NCBI GenBank assembly: GCA_900539845.1
Contig: UQDP01000009.1
Location: forward strand, 1 to 64,000
From: an uncultured Oscillospiraceae bacterium
GTDB lineage: Bacteria; Bacillota; Clostridia; Oscillospirales; Acutalibacteraceae
Reading direction: 5' to 3'
DNA: 64,000 bases
Shown in pieces: positions 53,158 through 63,000 of the stretch. The stretch's first letter is position 1, and each line of letters opens with the position of its first letter. Made by a program: the position numbers and the translations under genes. The notes below the pieces were generated by a model. It had not been told where the DNA came from and did not search any database. It worked only from the letters and a program-made list of their open reading frames with translations.

Positions 53158-53592
53158 TTGTCTAAATTAAAATATCTTTTGGTAAATCAGGATCTGCTGC
53201 CGGCGGTGTATTCAAAAGTGGCGTTTGCCAAATCACTGCTGGCTTCCGGGGAGGCATTAAATGCCACTCAGGCTGCAAAAATGGCGGGAATCTCCCGATC
53301 GGCATATTATAAATATAAAGACGGTATTTTTGAATATAATCCGCAGAACGGGGGAGAGGTGCTTACGCTTTCGCTTAAGCTGAAAGACACGAAAGGTGTT
53401 CTTTCCGCGGTAACGGCAGAGCTTTACAGGGTCGGCGCAAATGTGCTCTCCATTAATCAAAGCGTGCCGCAGAACGGCGTGGCGGATGTTTCGCTTGCGG
53501 TTTATACTGCGGAGATGACTGTGAATGTTGACGCGCTTATCGAATGCTTAAACGATGTAAACGGAGTCAAAGCCGTAAACATAAACAATTGA
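53158..53592 (+). CDS. ACT domain protein (PheB/UPF0735 type)
   Basis: The 144-residue protein has an N-terminal DNA-binding-like helix set (NATQAAKMAGISRSAYYKYKD) and a C-terminal ACT domain (SLKLKDTKGVLSAVTAELYRVGANVLSINQ). Relatives in Bacillus are annotated as PheB, once thought to be chorismate mutase. It likely senses an amino acid and regulates the downstream genes. TTG 53158 is chosen since AGGTGG precedes it and the family N-terminus begins here; the frame is open to 53077, inside the promoter. Confidence 0.8.
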   Translation: MSKLKYLLVNQDLLPAVYSKVAFAKSLLASGEALNATQAAKMAGISRSAYYKYKDGIFEYNPQNGGEVLTLSLKLKDTKGVLSAVTAELYRVGANVLSINQSVPQNGVADVSLAVYTAEMTVNVDALIECLNDVNGVKAVNINN

Positions 53593-53607
53593 TTCAGGAG
53601 GTTAAAT

Positions 53608-54825
53608 ATGAAAGTTGCGATAATGGGTTACGGAACCGTCGGCAGCGGCGTTGCCGAGGTCATTGACACCCACAGAGAGGTTATTGCCAAACATACCGGC
53701 GGAGAAACGCTGGAGATCGCAAAAATTCTTGATCTGCGCGATTTTCCCGGCGACGTTCATGAAAAGGCTTTCACAAAAGATTTTAACGATATTTTAAACG
53801 ACCCGGAGATTAAAGTTGTTGCGGAAACCATGGGAGGAGTAAATCCTGCCTTTGATTTTACGATGAAGCTTTTAAAATCCGGCAAGTCGGTTGTTACCTC
53901 AAACAAGGAGCTTGTTGCGCAGAAAGGGCTTGAACTGCTTGAAGCCGCTCAGGAAAGCGGAACGAATTATCTGTTTGAAGCAAGTGTCGGCGGCGGAATA
54001 CCGATTATCCGCCCGATGTCACAGTGCCTTGCCGCAAATAATATAGAGGGTATCGCCGGCATTTTGAACGGCACCACCAATTTCATCCTCACAAGAATGA
54101 TAGAGGATGATATGAGCTTTGATGACGCTCTTAAACTCGCGCAGGAAAACGGTTACGCTGAAAAAGACCCCACTGCCGATATCGAAGGGCACGATGCCTG
54201 CCGAAAAGTATGCATACTCGCTTCCCTTGCGTTCGGCAAGCATGTTTACCCGAATCAGGTGGAAACAGAGGGTATTTCCAATATAACGCTTGAGGATGTT
54301 TCGTATATCCACTCGGCAAACGGTGTGATTAAACTGCTCGGTCAGATCAAATATATTGATGAAAACAATATCGCGGCTTTTGTAAGCCCCGCTGTAGTAT
54401 ATAACGGAAGCCAGCTTGCAAGCGTGCGTGATGTGTTCAATGCCATTCTTGTTCGCGGAGACGCTGTCGGCGATGTGTGCTTTTACGGCAGGGGAGCAGG
54501 CAAGCTTCCGACCGCTTCAGCAGTAGTTGCCGATATGGTAGACTGCGCAAAGCACGTGGACAGAAGAAAGATCTTCGGCTGGGGTCCCGGCGAAGAGGAT
54601 TATGTTGTGGATTACAAAACACAGCTTGAAATGCCTTTCTATGTAAGAGCAAAGCTTTCCGAAAACGAAGTGATGAGTATGTTCAACGATGTCAAATTCC
54701 TTTCAAGAAAGGGGCAGCCGTCTGATGAGGTCGCGTTTATAACGGATGCTATGACGCAGAAGAAGCTGTATGAGATACTCGGCGATGCAAAGGTGCTCAA
54801 TGTAATTAAGGTAACAAATTATTGA
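53608..54825 (+). CDS. hom: homoserine dehydrogenase
   Basis: The 405-residue enzyme has the NAD(P) motif IMGYGTVGSGV, VTSNKELVA, GGIPIIRP and GILNGTTNFIL, and KDPTADIEGHDACRK with the catalytic Lys. A shorter C-terminal ACT-like region follows. It reduces aspartate semialdehyde to homoserine for threonine and methionine. CAGGAGG precedes ATG 53608, 15 bases after the ACT gene. Confidence 0.96.
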   Translation: MKVAIMGYGTVGSGVAEVIDTHREVIAKHTGGETLEIAKILDLRDFPGDVHEKAFTKDFNDILNDPEIKVVAETMGGVNPAFDFTMKLLKSGKSVVTSNKELVAQKGLELLEAAQESGTNYLFEASVGGGIPIIRPMSQCLAANNIEGIAGILNGTTNFILTRMIEDDMSFDDALKLAQENGYAEKDPTADIEGHDACRKVCILASLAFGKHVYPNQVETEGISNITLEDVSYIHSANGVIKLLGQIKYIDENNIAAFVSPAVVYNGSQLASVRDVFNAILVRGDAVGDVCFYGRGAGKLPTASAVVADMVDCAKHVDRRKIFGWGPGEEDYVVDYKTQLEMPFYVRAKLSENEVMSMFNDVKFLSRKGQPSDEVAFITDAMTQKKLYEILGDAKVLNVIKVTNY

Positions 54826-54844
54826 TTCGGAGGATAGGTTATTT

Positions 54845-56053
54845 ATGTCACTTATAGTTCAGAAATTCGGCGGTTCATCCGTTGCGAATGCCGAGCGTGT
54901 AATGAATGTTGCGCGCATCGTAACAGATACCTATAAGGCGGGAAACGATGTTGTTGTTGTCGTTTCAGCGCAGGGAGATACAACGGACGATCTGATCGAA
55001 AAGGCAATGGAGATCAATCCCAATGCCGCGAAAAGAGAGATGGATCAGCTGCTTGCGGCAGGCGAGCAGATCTCGATCTCACTGCTTGCGATGGCAATAG
55101 AAAGCCTCGGCTTTCCCGTTATTTCTCTGCTCGGCTGGCAGGCAGGATTCAATACCAATTCGGTTTACGGTGCGGCTCGTATAAAGAATATCAAAACGAA
55201 CCGTCTTCAGGCAGAGATCGCAAAGCACAATATCGTTGTGGTTGCGGGCTTTCAGGGTATCAACAGGTATGATGATCTGACCACCCTCGGCCGCGGCGGT
55301 TCGGATACTTCGGCAGTTGCGATAGCAGCCGCCATGCATGCGGACAAATGCCAGATCTTCACGGATGTGGAGGGCGTTTACACAGCAGACCCGCGCAAGG
55401 TGGAGGGCGCAAGAAAGCTTGAGGAGATCACTTACGATGAAATGCTTGAGCTTGCCACGCTCGGCGCGCAGGTGCTCAACAACCGTTCGGTTGAAATGGC
55501 TAAAAAATATTCTGTTGAACTTGAAGTTCTGTCATCATTAAATCCCGTACCGGGAACTATCGTTAAGGAGAAGGTTAAAATGGAAAAAATGCTCATAAGA
55601 GGTGTAACTAAGGATACGGATGTTGCTCTGATTTCCGTTGTAGGGCTTGAGGATATTCCCGGCGTGGTATTTAAGGTGTTCTCAAAGCTTTCACAGAAGA
55701 ATATCAATGTGGATATCATTCTTCAGTCAGTCGGCAGGGACGGCACGAAGGATCTTACCTTCACCGTTTCAAAGGCAAACGGACCGGTTGCCATCGAGGC
55801 GCTAAAAGAAATGGATGCTGTCGGCGATAAGGAGATCAAGTGCTCCACGGATGTTGCAAAGGTATCCATAGTGGGCGCGGGTATGGAATCCCACCCCGGC
55901 ACGGCTTCAAAAATGTTTGAAGCGCTCTATGCCCAGAATATCAATATTCAGATGATCTCCACTTCTGAGATCAAGATTTCCGTTATCATCGCGGCGGAGG
56001 ACGCCGACAGAGCCGTTTCCGCCGTTCATAAGGCGTTTATTCCCAATGACTGA
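54845..56053 (+). CDS. lysC: aspartate kinase
   Basis: The 402-residue enzyme has VQKFGGSSVANAERV at the N-terminus, TTLGRGGSDTSAVAIA, FTDVEGVYTADPR, and two C-terminal ACT domains (VVGLEDIPGVVFKVFSKLS, VSIVGAGMESHPGTASKMF). It phosphorylates aspartate at the head of the lysine/threonine/methionine pathway and is probably feedback-inhibited. Start 19 bases after hom, same operon. Confidence 0.96.
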   Translation: MSLIVQKFGGSSVANAERVMNVARIVTDTYKAGNDVVVVVSAQGDTTDDLIEKAMEINPNAAKREMDQLLAAGEQISISLLAMAIESLGFPVISLLGWQAGFNTNSVYGAARIKNIKTNRLQAEIAKHNIVVVAGFQGINRYDDLTTLGRGGSDTSAVAIAAAMHADKCQIFTDVEGVYTADPRKVEGARKLEEITYDEMLELATLGAQVLNNRSVEMAKKYSVELEVLSSLNPVPGTIVKEKVKMEKMLIRGVTKDTDVALISVVGLEDIPGVVFKVFSKLSQKNINVDIILQSVGRDGTKDLTFTVSKANGPVAIEALKEMDAVGDKEIKCSTDVAKVSIVGAGMESHPGTASKMFEALYAQNINIQMISTSEIKISVIIAAEDADRAVSAVHKAFIPND

Positions 56054-56088
56054 TCACGGATAAGATTTAAAAATCATTTAACATACTG

Positions 56089-56118
56089 AAATGCGGCAGT
56101 TCAAACTGCCGCATTTTT
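56089..56118 (+). terminator. terminator of the hom-lysC operon
   Basis: AAATGCGGCAGT-TCAA-ACTGCCGCATTTTT, a perfect 12-bp stem with T run. Confidence 0.92.
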
Positions 56119-56204
56119 ATGCCGCAATTACCGTTGCGCACAGCAGTGATTTGATTTATAATTTAAGAAAAAAAGCAGTTTATTTATAAAATAACGGAGC
56201 GCTT

Positions 56205-56264
56205 ATGATAAAAATTATGTTCGTTTGCCACGGCAGTATATTAACAATCACCCAAAAAAGCTGA
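56205..56264 (+). pseudogene. truncated 5' end of a low-molecular-weight protein tyrosine phosphatase
   Basis: ATG 56205 follows CGGAG and reads MIKIMFVCHGSI, matching the start of low-molecular-weight PTPs (MIKILFVCHGNICRSPMAE in relatives). After HGS the sequence leaves the family (LTITQKS) and stops at 56264; the P-loop CxGNxCRS is cut in its middle. The break coincides with a sharp drop in GC. It is read as the left junction of an integrated element, with the rest of the gene expected beyond the right edge. Confidence 0.75.
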
Positions 56265-56300
56265 TAAAATCAAGGTTTTTTGAACATCAATTTTAATTTT

Positions 56301-56345
56301 ACACCACTTTTACACCATTTTTGTGTGAAGTGGTGTATTTTTTTA
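56301..56345. terminator. hairpin near the element's left end
   Basis: ACACCACTT (56301-56309) pairs with AAGTGGTGT (56328-56336), followed by ATTTTTTTA. It can end the minus-strand Rep-like gene or be a recombinase site near the left end. Confidence 0.6.
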
Positions 56346-56362
56346 TTTTCTCTGCTTTTTTC

Positions 56363-57136
56363 TTACTTCCTTATCCTAAGATATGTTTTATAACCTATTC
56401 CTCTCTTTTCGGCTTTTTCTTTGGGAGTTTCAAGCACAACTTCATATTTATCAGTGTCTATGAATGCGACAGTTTCCTCATTTTCGTCATCTGCTTTAGC
56501 AAGATTTTTTGTTGCGTATATTAATTTTTTGTACGGAGGGAAGTATTTATAAGCTTCTCTTTTTCTTTTGCATGTTTCATTATTTTCAAGTATGCTTGAA
56601 AGATAATATGTTTTATTAACTATATCTCTGTCGCTTTCCATTATTGTAAATGAGATTTGTTCTCCTTTATTCCACAGTTCTCTGAATTTTCTTTCTGTTA
56701 TTTCAATATTAGTTAAAAACATATGCCCGTGATAAGAACCGTTTTGTTGTATTTCTTTGAAAATTATAAGTAATACATCCGGATTGATTTTTTGAATATC
56801 CTTTACTAATTTCTTTATGTCTTTCATAAATGTGTCATAGCATCTTTGCGGATGTGAGTATGTAAAGTCTATCGAATACACATTGTCAGGCCTGTCTAAA
56901 AAATTGTTAAACACTTTCACACGAGCATTACTTAAGGATTTGGCAACACTTTTTAGATTATTAAATTTTGATTTTGGCGGTTCGTGGCTCCTTGTTTCAC
57001 CTGTTATCACATTTACCATATTTCCGCCTGAAACCTTTTTCCAGTTGTTTATATTAGTGGCTTCTTTATTAATATTTATTTCTTCTAAAAGGTCTCCGTT
57101 TGCATATTTTCTTATTTTTTTTAATTTAATTACCAT
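56363..57136 (-). CDS. Rep-like protein with a possible HUH motif
   Basis: The 257-residue basic protein has YSIDFTYSHP and a GSYHGHMFLTNI segment (HxH) in the middle, with a later NKTYYLSS. This layout is like small rolling-circle replication initiators, but the residue between the His pair is Gly, not bulky hydrophobic, so the call is tentative. AGGTGA precedes ATG 57136. It is the first gene of the element from the left. Confidence 0.5.
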   Translation of the reverse strand: MVIKLKKIRKYANGDLLEEININKEATNINNWKKVSGGNMVNVITGETRSHEPPKSKFNNLKSVAKSLSNARVKVFNNFLDRPDNVYSIDFTYSHPQRCYDTFMKDIKKLVKDIQKINPDVLLIIFKEIQQNGSYHGHMFLTNIEITERKFRELWNKGEQISFTIMESDRDIVNKTYYLSSILENNETCKRKREAYKYFPPYKKLIYATKNLAKADDENEETVAFIDTDKYEVVLETPKEKAEKRGIGYKTYLRIRK

Positions 57137-57245
57137 TTAATCACCTGCCTTTTAATTTATATATTACTTGATTATACGCATAGATTGGGATTTTACAGGG
57201 AAAAGAAAACAGTATAGATTATTAGTCCATACTGTTTTATTAAAA

Positions 57246-57620
57246 TTAACAAGCCACACCGACTGAGTATGGAGCATATTGTTCAAAGATATCTTTAAAT
57301 ACTTGATAATCGTCATCTTTAAACGATCTTTCAAGCAGTGCATAAAGAATACCATTTTCTCTGAACATCTGAGACATATTTACAACAACCTTTGTGCACA
57401 TAAAGTCGTCTTCATCAACTAAGTACACATAACTATGTTTTGGGCTTAAAAAGTTGTTCCTATATAAAAAGCTGAACACCTTTTGTCTAACCTTAAAATA
57501 CTTGTCATTGTAAACAGCCCACGCCGGTGAGTTAAATTCATATTCATGGTTTAAAAAGTCTTCCCTGAATACTGTCACTACAGCGAATTTGTCATTAATA
57601 TCAACATGCTTTTTATACAT
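57246..57620 (-). CDS. uncharacterised 124-residue protein
   Basis: The protein is moderately acidic and probably alpha/beta, with no membrane segment or motif I recognise. TAGGAGG precedes the ATG. It is transcribed toward the Rep-like gene, 109 bases away. Two 30-base direct repeats lie upstream (57736-57846). Function unknown. Confidence 0.65.
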   Translation of the reverse strand: MYKKHVDINDKFAVVTVFREDFLNHEYEFNSPAWAVYNDKYFKVRQKVFSFLYRNNFLSPKHSYVYLVDEDDFMCTKVVVNMSQMFRENGILYALLERSFKDDDYQVFKDIFEQYAPYSVGVAC

Positions 57621-57735
57621 TGTTTTTCCTCCTAAAAAAATAATATTGGGTTAAAAAAAGACAGCTTAATTAAAATAACTAAACCATCCTTAATAATCTT
57701 ATCTATAAAGTAATTAAAAACTTCATTGATAAATA

Positions 57736-57846
57736 AATAACCTCTATAGTAATTATAGCAAATTTATTTATAAAGTGTGTGGGCCCAATGTTTCTAAAAA
57801 CTTTATAGATATTTAAAATAACCTCTAAAGTAATTATAACAAATTT
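57736..57846. repeat. pair of 30-base direct repeats
   Basis: 57736-57765 and 57817-57846 match at 28 of 30 positions, offset by 81 bases, and each contains TATAAT on the minus strand. A partial third version (CTATAAAGTAATTA) lies at 57702-57715. They may be tandem promoters, repressor operators or iterons. Confidence 0.7.
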
Positions 57847-57901
57847 TTTTAGAAGGTGGTCATAAGCAGTCATTGCTCTCAAACATTACAGTAATCGTAA
57901 A

Positions 57902-58187
57902 AGGCGGCGCGAAATAAAAGAATAGTTGCGTGATACGATATGCGTCTCCTAACCGATATTAAACCGAATGAACTTTTGTCTTTTAACGACATTTACGGAC
58001 GCGCCGCCTCGCACTGAAAAATATACCGATAATTGATTATGCAGCCTTATTTTGGCATTTGGGTACAAACATTCCGAAAGTACAATATTTGCATTATGGA
58101 TGCAGCAATATCTAATCATTACAGATTTTTATGCCAAAAAAAGACTGTTTTACACCCCAAAAAAGAGGTGTAAACAGGTATTTTTTT
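57902..58187 (+). ncRNA. candidate structured RNA or origin: GC-rich inverted repeat plus terminator
   Basis: AGGCGGCGCG (57902-57911) and CGCGCCGCCT (58000-58009) are a perfect 10-bp inverted repeat around 88 bases, in otherwise AT-rich DNA. A terminator-like hairpin (CTGTTTTACACC / GGTGTAAACAG, 58144-58177, then a T run) follows on the plus strand with no convincing gene before it. This suggests a small plus-strand transcript, or a replication origin near the Rep-like gene. The surrounding gap 57621-58548 holds no other supported gene. Confidence 0.4.
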
Positions 58188-58409
58188 GAATATTGGGTTC
58201 CGTATGATTTCGCATCTGACCCGCAGCAGAAACATAGCAATTATTTGCTTGTTCCTTTTATTTTCTAGGCAAATGTTTAGCTCTTTTGATGTGATGGAAA
58301 AATATTTCAATATAGGTTTTTGTTTACACTGATATACATCTATTTGGTATCGGTATGTTATATATTATATAAAACCAAACAACATTATATGACATAAAGA
58401 GTACATAAA

Positions 58410-58438
58410 TTGATATTGTGTAAAATATATGATAATAT
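58410..58438 (+). promoter_or_regulatory. promoter upstream of the 375-residue protein
   Basis: TTGATA (58410-58415), 17 bases, TAATAT (58433-58438), with TGA before the -10. Confidence 0.65.
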
Positions 58439-58548
58439 TAATTTATATTCTTATTTGAATTTAAATAATTTTATTTGATATAGGAATTATGAAGCATTAC
58501 TTAACACACAATTTTTAAACACTTGCAAATTATATATGAGGAATTATT

Positions 58549-59676
58549 ATGAACAAAAACAGACTTATAACCTTACTTAATAACTATGCAAACAAGTTTG
58601 AATTCCTAATCGACCCTAATGGAAATGACGAAAGTTATAAATGGCGGGCAATTCAGTACTTTCAGGATAATTTCGATATAGATGCTGAAAATTTTGCTGA
58701 TATGTTTGCAAAAGCTACATCAAAAACATTTAATCTTATTAATGATTCTACTCAGCCGTTAACAGGTATTATAGAATATGCAAAGCACGATAACGAAAAA
58801 GTACGCGCAATGTTTAAAGAATTATATTTAGATGATGGCGGCGACTTAACTAACAGGCAAAACAGAATATCAAATTTCATTTCAGAAAGTGAAGAACTTA
58901 AAGAAAAATATTTTCCCGGAAGTTGGAGATTCACTCAAACTCCTCGCTCTGTAATGGCTTATTTGACACTTTACAAACCGGATGAAAACTTTTTCTATAA
59001 GGCAACCGAAGCCAAGGAATTTGCAGACTGTGTAGAGTTTTATGAAGACTGGGGTTCAGGAAATAATTTTAAGGTAGCCGTTTATCATAAAATGTGTAAT
59101 CAAATGATTGATGTTATTAAAGAAAACCCTGAATTTTTAAAACTTAATAACAGTCGTTTTGAAAAAGATACCAGAAAAATGTATGCAGACAAAAACTTGC
59201 ACACACTTGCTTTTGACATAATATATTCTTCAATGGCTTATGATTTGTATTCGGGAATATCATATGAACATCCCGATTCAAAAGATAAAAAGATTTATCT
59301 TCAAAATGTTGAAAAAGCAAAAGAAATTAAATCAAAAGTGGATAAAGTTCAAAATGACATTGATGAACTTAATCAAGTTTTAGAATATTCCTTACCAAAA
59401 ATCGCCATTGGAGAAACAGTTACTCATAAAATGGCGGGCAGCGGTAAAATTATTGATTTTGATAACAGATATGTTACAGTACAATTAGACTCGAATGGAT
59501 CAACAAAGAAATATGATATTCTGCTTTCAATAGCATCAGGCTTAATTCATATTAATGATTTAGAATTGGAAAATTATCTAAAGCAGCATATTAATGTTAT
59601 TAAAAACAGAGACGGATTAGCGAGAAAACTTGAAAATCTCAGCAAAGAGCTAAACAGCTATTCAGCATATTTATAA
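58549..59676 (+). CDS. unrecognised 375-residue protein with a small beta-barrel-like segment
   Basis: The N-terminal 250 residues are mostly helical with no recognised motif. Then a coiled-coil stretch (EKAKEIKSKVDKVQNDIDELNQ) and a segment GETVTHKMAGSGKIIDFDNRYVTV (about 287-310) resembling the SH3/Tudor-like tail of UvrD/PcrA helicases, which contacts other proteins. A final coiled coil follows. GAGGAA precedes ATG 58549. It is monocistronic (own promoter and terminator) within the mobile element, next to a helicase operon, so a defence or replication role is possible but unproven. Confidence 0.7.
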   Translation: MNKNRLITLLNNYANKFEFLIDPNGNDESYKWRAIQYFQDNFDIDAENFADMFAKATSKTFNLINDSTQPLTGIIEYAKHDNEKVRAMFKELYLDDGGDLTNRQNRISNFISESEELKEKYFPGSWRFTQTPRSVMAYLTLYKPDENFFYKATEAKEFADCVEFYEDWGSGNNFKVAVYHKMCNQMIDVIKENPEFLKLNNSRFEKDTRKMYADKNLHTLAFDIIYSSMAYDLYSGISYEHPDSKDKKIYLQNVEKAKEIKSKVDKVQNDIDELNQVLEYSLPKIAIGETVTHKMAGSGKIIDFDNRYVTVQLDSNGSTKKYDILLSIASGLIHINDLELENYLKQHINVIKNRDGLARKLENLSKELNSYSAYL

Positions 59677-59700
59677 AATGAAATACAAAAACAATAAACA

Positions 59701-59733
59701 AAGAGAGCGCAGAACCAATGCACTCTCTTTTTA
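59701..59733 (+). terminator. terminator of the 375-residue gene
   Basis: AGAGAG...GCA pairs with TGC...CTCTCT and is followed by TTTTATTT. Confidence 0.75.
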
Positions 59734-59965
59734 TTTAGTAATTTAAAACAACTAAAAATCTTTCAGGTATTCATAAAATTACAATAAAACAATAACTTCA
59801 AATTTGGCCCAATTATTAGTGTAAATTAGAAATGAATAAGCTAATACAATAATTAATTGATATAGCAGAAATATCTGAAAGAATCAAATTTATGATGAAA
59901 CATCATATTCCGATGCCTTTGCGGACAATAGATTGAATTTTATAAACGAATATTTATAAAAAGAA

Positions 59966-59983
59966 TACTGTAAATTTACAGTA
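59966..59983. promoter_or_regulatory. perfect 18-base palindrome, candidate operator
   Basis: TACTGTAAATTTACAGTA is perfectly self-complementary and lies 30 bases before the -35 of the helicase promoter. It is a plausible binding site for a repressor or restriction controller. Confidence 0.55.
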
Positions 59984-60012
59984 CAAAATAGAGGATCATG
60001 TCGTTTTTATAA

Positions 60013-60041
60013 TTGATACAATACTATTTATATGATATAAT
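60013..60041 (+). promoter_or_regulatory. promoter of the helicase operon
   Basis: TTGATA (60013-60018), 17 bases, TATAAT (60036-60041), with TGA before the -10. Confidence 0.85.
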
Positions 60042-60095
60042 AAATTGATATAATAATACCCTAAATTATGTAACTGTCATAAAGGAATTATTAAT

Positions 60096-63000
60096 ATGAA
60101 GCTAATTGATAATAGAACACAGACCCTGAAAGATGATTTGAAAACTGAAATCAAAAAAGGAAGTAAGTTGTCGATTGCGGCGGCTTGCTTTTCTATTTAT
60201 GCTTATCAGGAATTAAAAAGCGAATTAGAAAATATTGATGAGCTTCGTTTTATATTTACTTCTCCGACATTCATTTCCGAAAAAACCCCTAAAGAAAAAA
60301 GAGAATACTATATTCCCAGACTGCAAAGAGAGAAAAATGTTTATGGCACTGAATTTGAAGTAAAGCTTAGAAATGAACTTTCCCAAAAAGCCATCGCTAG
60401 AGAATGCGCTGAATGGATTAAAAACAAAGTTAAATTTAGATCTAACAATACAGACGACGACATGATGGGCTTTATTTTGTTAGATGACAAAAGTTACTCC
60501 CCAGTTACAGAATTTTCAACTGTTGGTTTAGGCTGTGAGCGAGGAAATAACGCTTATTATATGGTTCAAAAAACAGATATGCCGTATAGCAAAGAATATC
60601 TTAATATTTTTAACGAACTTTGGAATGACAATTCTAAGCTTCAAGATGTAACTGATGAAGTATTAAACAATATTGTAACTGCATACAAAGAAAACTCACC
60701 AGAATTTATTTATTTTCTGACTTTATATAACATTTTTAATGAATTCCTTGAAGATGTGTCTGAAGATGAATTGCCAAATGAAGCAACAGGTTTTAAGCAA
60801 AGTAAAGTATGGAATATGCTTTATAATTTTCAAAAAGATGCCGTAATTGCAATTATAAACAAACTTGAAAAATATAATGGGTGTATTCTGGCTGACAGTG
60901 TTGGATTAGGTAAAACTTTTACTTCACTTGCAGTAATAAAATATTACGAATCAAGAAATAAATCTGTTCTAGTGCTTTGCCCAAAGAAACTGGGAAACAA
61001 CTGGAACACATACAGAGATAATTATCTTAATAATCCACTTGCATCTGATAGACTTAACTATAAAGTTTTATATCATACTGATTTAAGCAGGGATAGTGGT
61101 GAATCGAACGGTACAGATCTTAGTCGGCTTCGTTGGGATAACTATGACTTAGTCGTTATTGATGAATCTCACAATTTCCGAAATGGTGGTAAAACAAGCG
61201 GCGATGAAGATAACGAAAAAGAAAACCGTTATCTTAGATTGCTTAATAAGGTTATTCGCTCAGGAGTAAAGACTAAAGTTCTTATGCTTTCTGCAACTCC
61301 TGTAAATAACAAATTTATTGATTTAAAAAATCAACTTCAGCTTGCCTATGAGGGAGATGCCTCCCAAATTAATGAAAAACTTAATACAAAACGCTCTATT
61401 GATGATATTTTTAGAAATGCTCAAAAAGCTTTCAATACTTGGAGTAAATGGGAACCAGAGGAAAGAACTACTTCAAATCTTTTAAAGATGCTAGATAATG
61501 ATTTCTTTGAAGTTCTTGATTCAGTAACAATAGCCAGATCAAGAAAACATATTGAGAAGTATTACGATACTTCAGAAATAGGCTCTTTCCCAACAAGATT
61601 AAAGCCAATAGCTATAAGCCCTAAATTAACTGATTTGCCAAAGGCAATAAATTATAATGAGATTTTTGAACAGCTTATGCAACTTAACTTGTCTATTTAT
61701 ACACCATCACATTTCATTCAGGCAAGTAAGATTGAAAAATATGCTGAACTGTATCAAGACAACAAAGTAAATATAGGCTTTACTCAAGCAAATCGTGAGC
61801 AAGGCATAAGAAGACTGACGGCAATTAATTTGATGAAACGAATGGAAAGCTCTGTCTACTCTTTTAGCTTAACACTTAATAGAATAAAAGACCTTATATC
61901 TTCTACTATTGAAGCAATTAATAATTTTGAGCAGCAAAAAGCGGGAAATATTGAATTAGTTGACATTACAGATAATATTGACGAGTTTGACAGCGATGAT
62001 CAAAATGACGATGAGCTTTTTACATTCGGCAGAAAAATAAAAATTAATTTAGCCGATATGGATTATGCATCGTGGAAATCAAGCCTTGAAAAAGATTTTG
62101 AAATTTTAGAATTACTTACATATATGGTTTCAGATATAACCCCTGAACACGATTCTAAATTACAAAAATTATTTGAAACAGTTAGTCATAAAATTGAAAA
62201 CCCAATAAATGAAGGTAATAAGAAAATAATTATTTTCACTGCCTTTGCAGATACAGCTGAATATCTATACTGTAATTTGAGCACTTATGTAAAAGATAAA
62301 TTTGATCTAGATACTGCAATGATTACAGGAAATGTTGAAGGCAAAACTACAGCAAAACTTAAAAAAGCTGATTTGAATACAATTCTTACCTGCTTTTCAC
62401 CTATATCAAAAGACAAAGAATTGTTGTTGCCTAACGATGATACTAATATTGATATTCTTATTGCAACAGATTGTATCTCAGAAGGTCAAAATCTTCAGGA
62501 TTGTGACTATCTTATTAATTATGATATACATTGGAATCCTGTCAGAATTATTCAGCGGTTTGGACGAATTGACCGTATTGGAAGCAAAAACAAATGTATT
62601 CAGCTTGTAAATTTTTGGCCGGATGTTACTTTGGATAGATATATCGAACTGAAAGCTAAAGTAGAAACGAGAATGAAAATTGTCGATATGACTGCTACAG
62701 GAGACGACAATATTCTAAGTGATGACGAAAAAACAGATCTTGAATACCGCAAAGCTCAGCTTACACGCCTTCGTGATGAAGTTGTGGATATTGAAGACAT
62801 GTCAAACGGAATCTCGATTATGGATCTCGGACTGAATGAATTCCGCCTTGACTTGCTTGACTATATTAAAACTCATCCGGAACTTGAGAAGTCTCCTCTT
62901 GGATTGAATGCAGTTACAAAAGCAACTGGCGATGCGCCTAAAGGTGTAATATTCGTTTTGAAAAACAGAACAGACAGTATTAATATCGGAAATCAAAACA

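Larger units (their letters stand above)
59677..60095. other. intergenic region upstream of the helicase operon
   Basis: The 419-base gap holds the terminator above, an 18-base palindrome, and the helicase promoter. A short reading fragment (MMKHHIPMPLRTID, near 59892) has no binding site and is not called. Nothing else is supported. Confidence 0.6.

Noticed and set aside
58038..58172. 44-codon frame (MQPYFGIW...) in the mobile-element gap
   Set aside because: No ribosome binding site, and it runs into the terminator stem.
59966..59983. LexA (SOS) box
   Set aside because: The centre is six bases, not the eight of E. coli LexA, and it does not match the Bacillus-type site.
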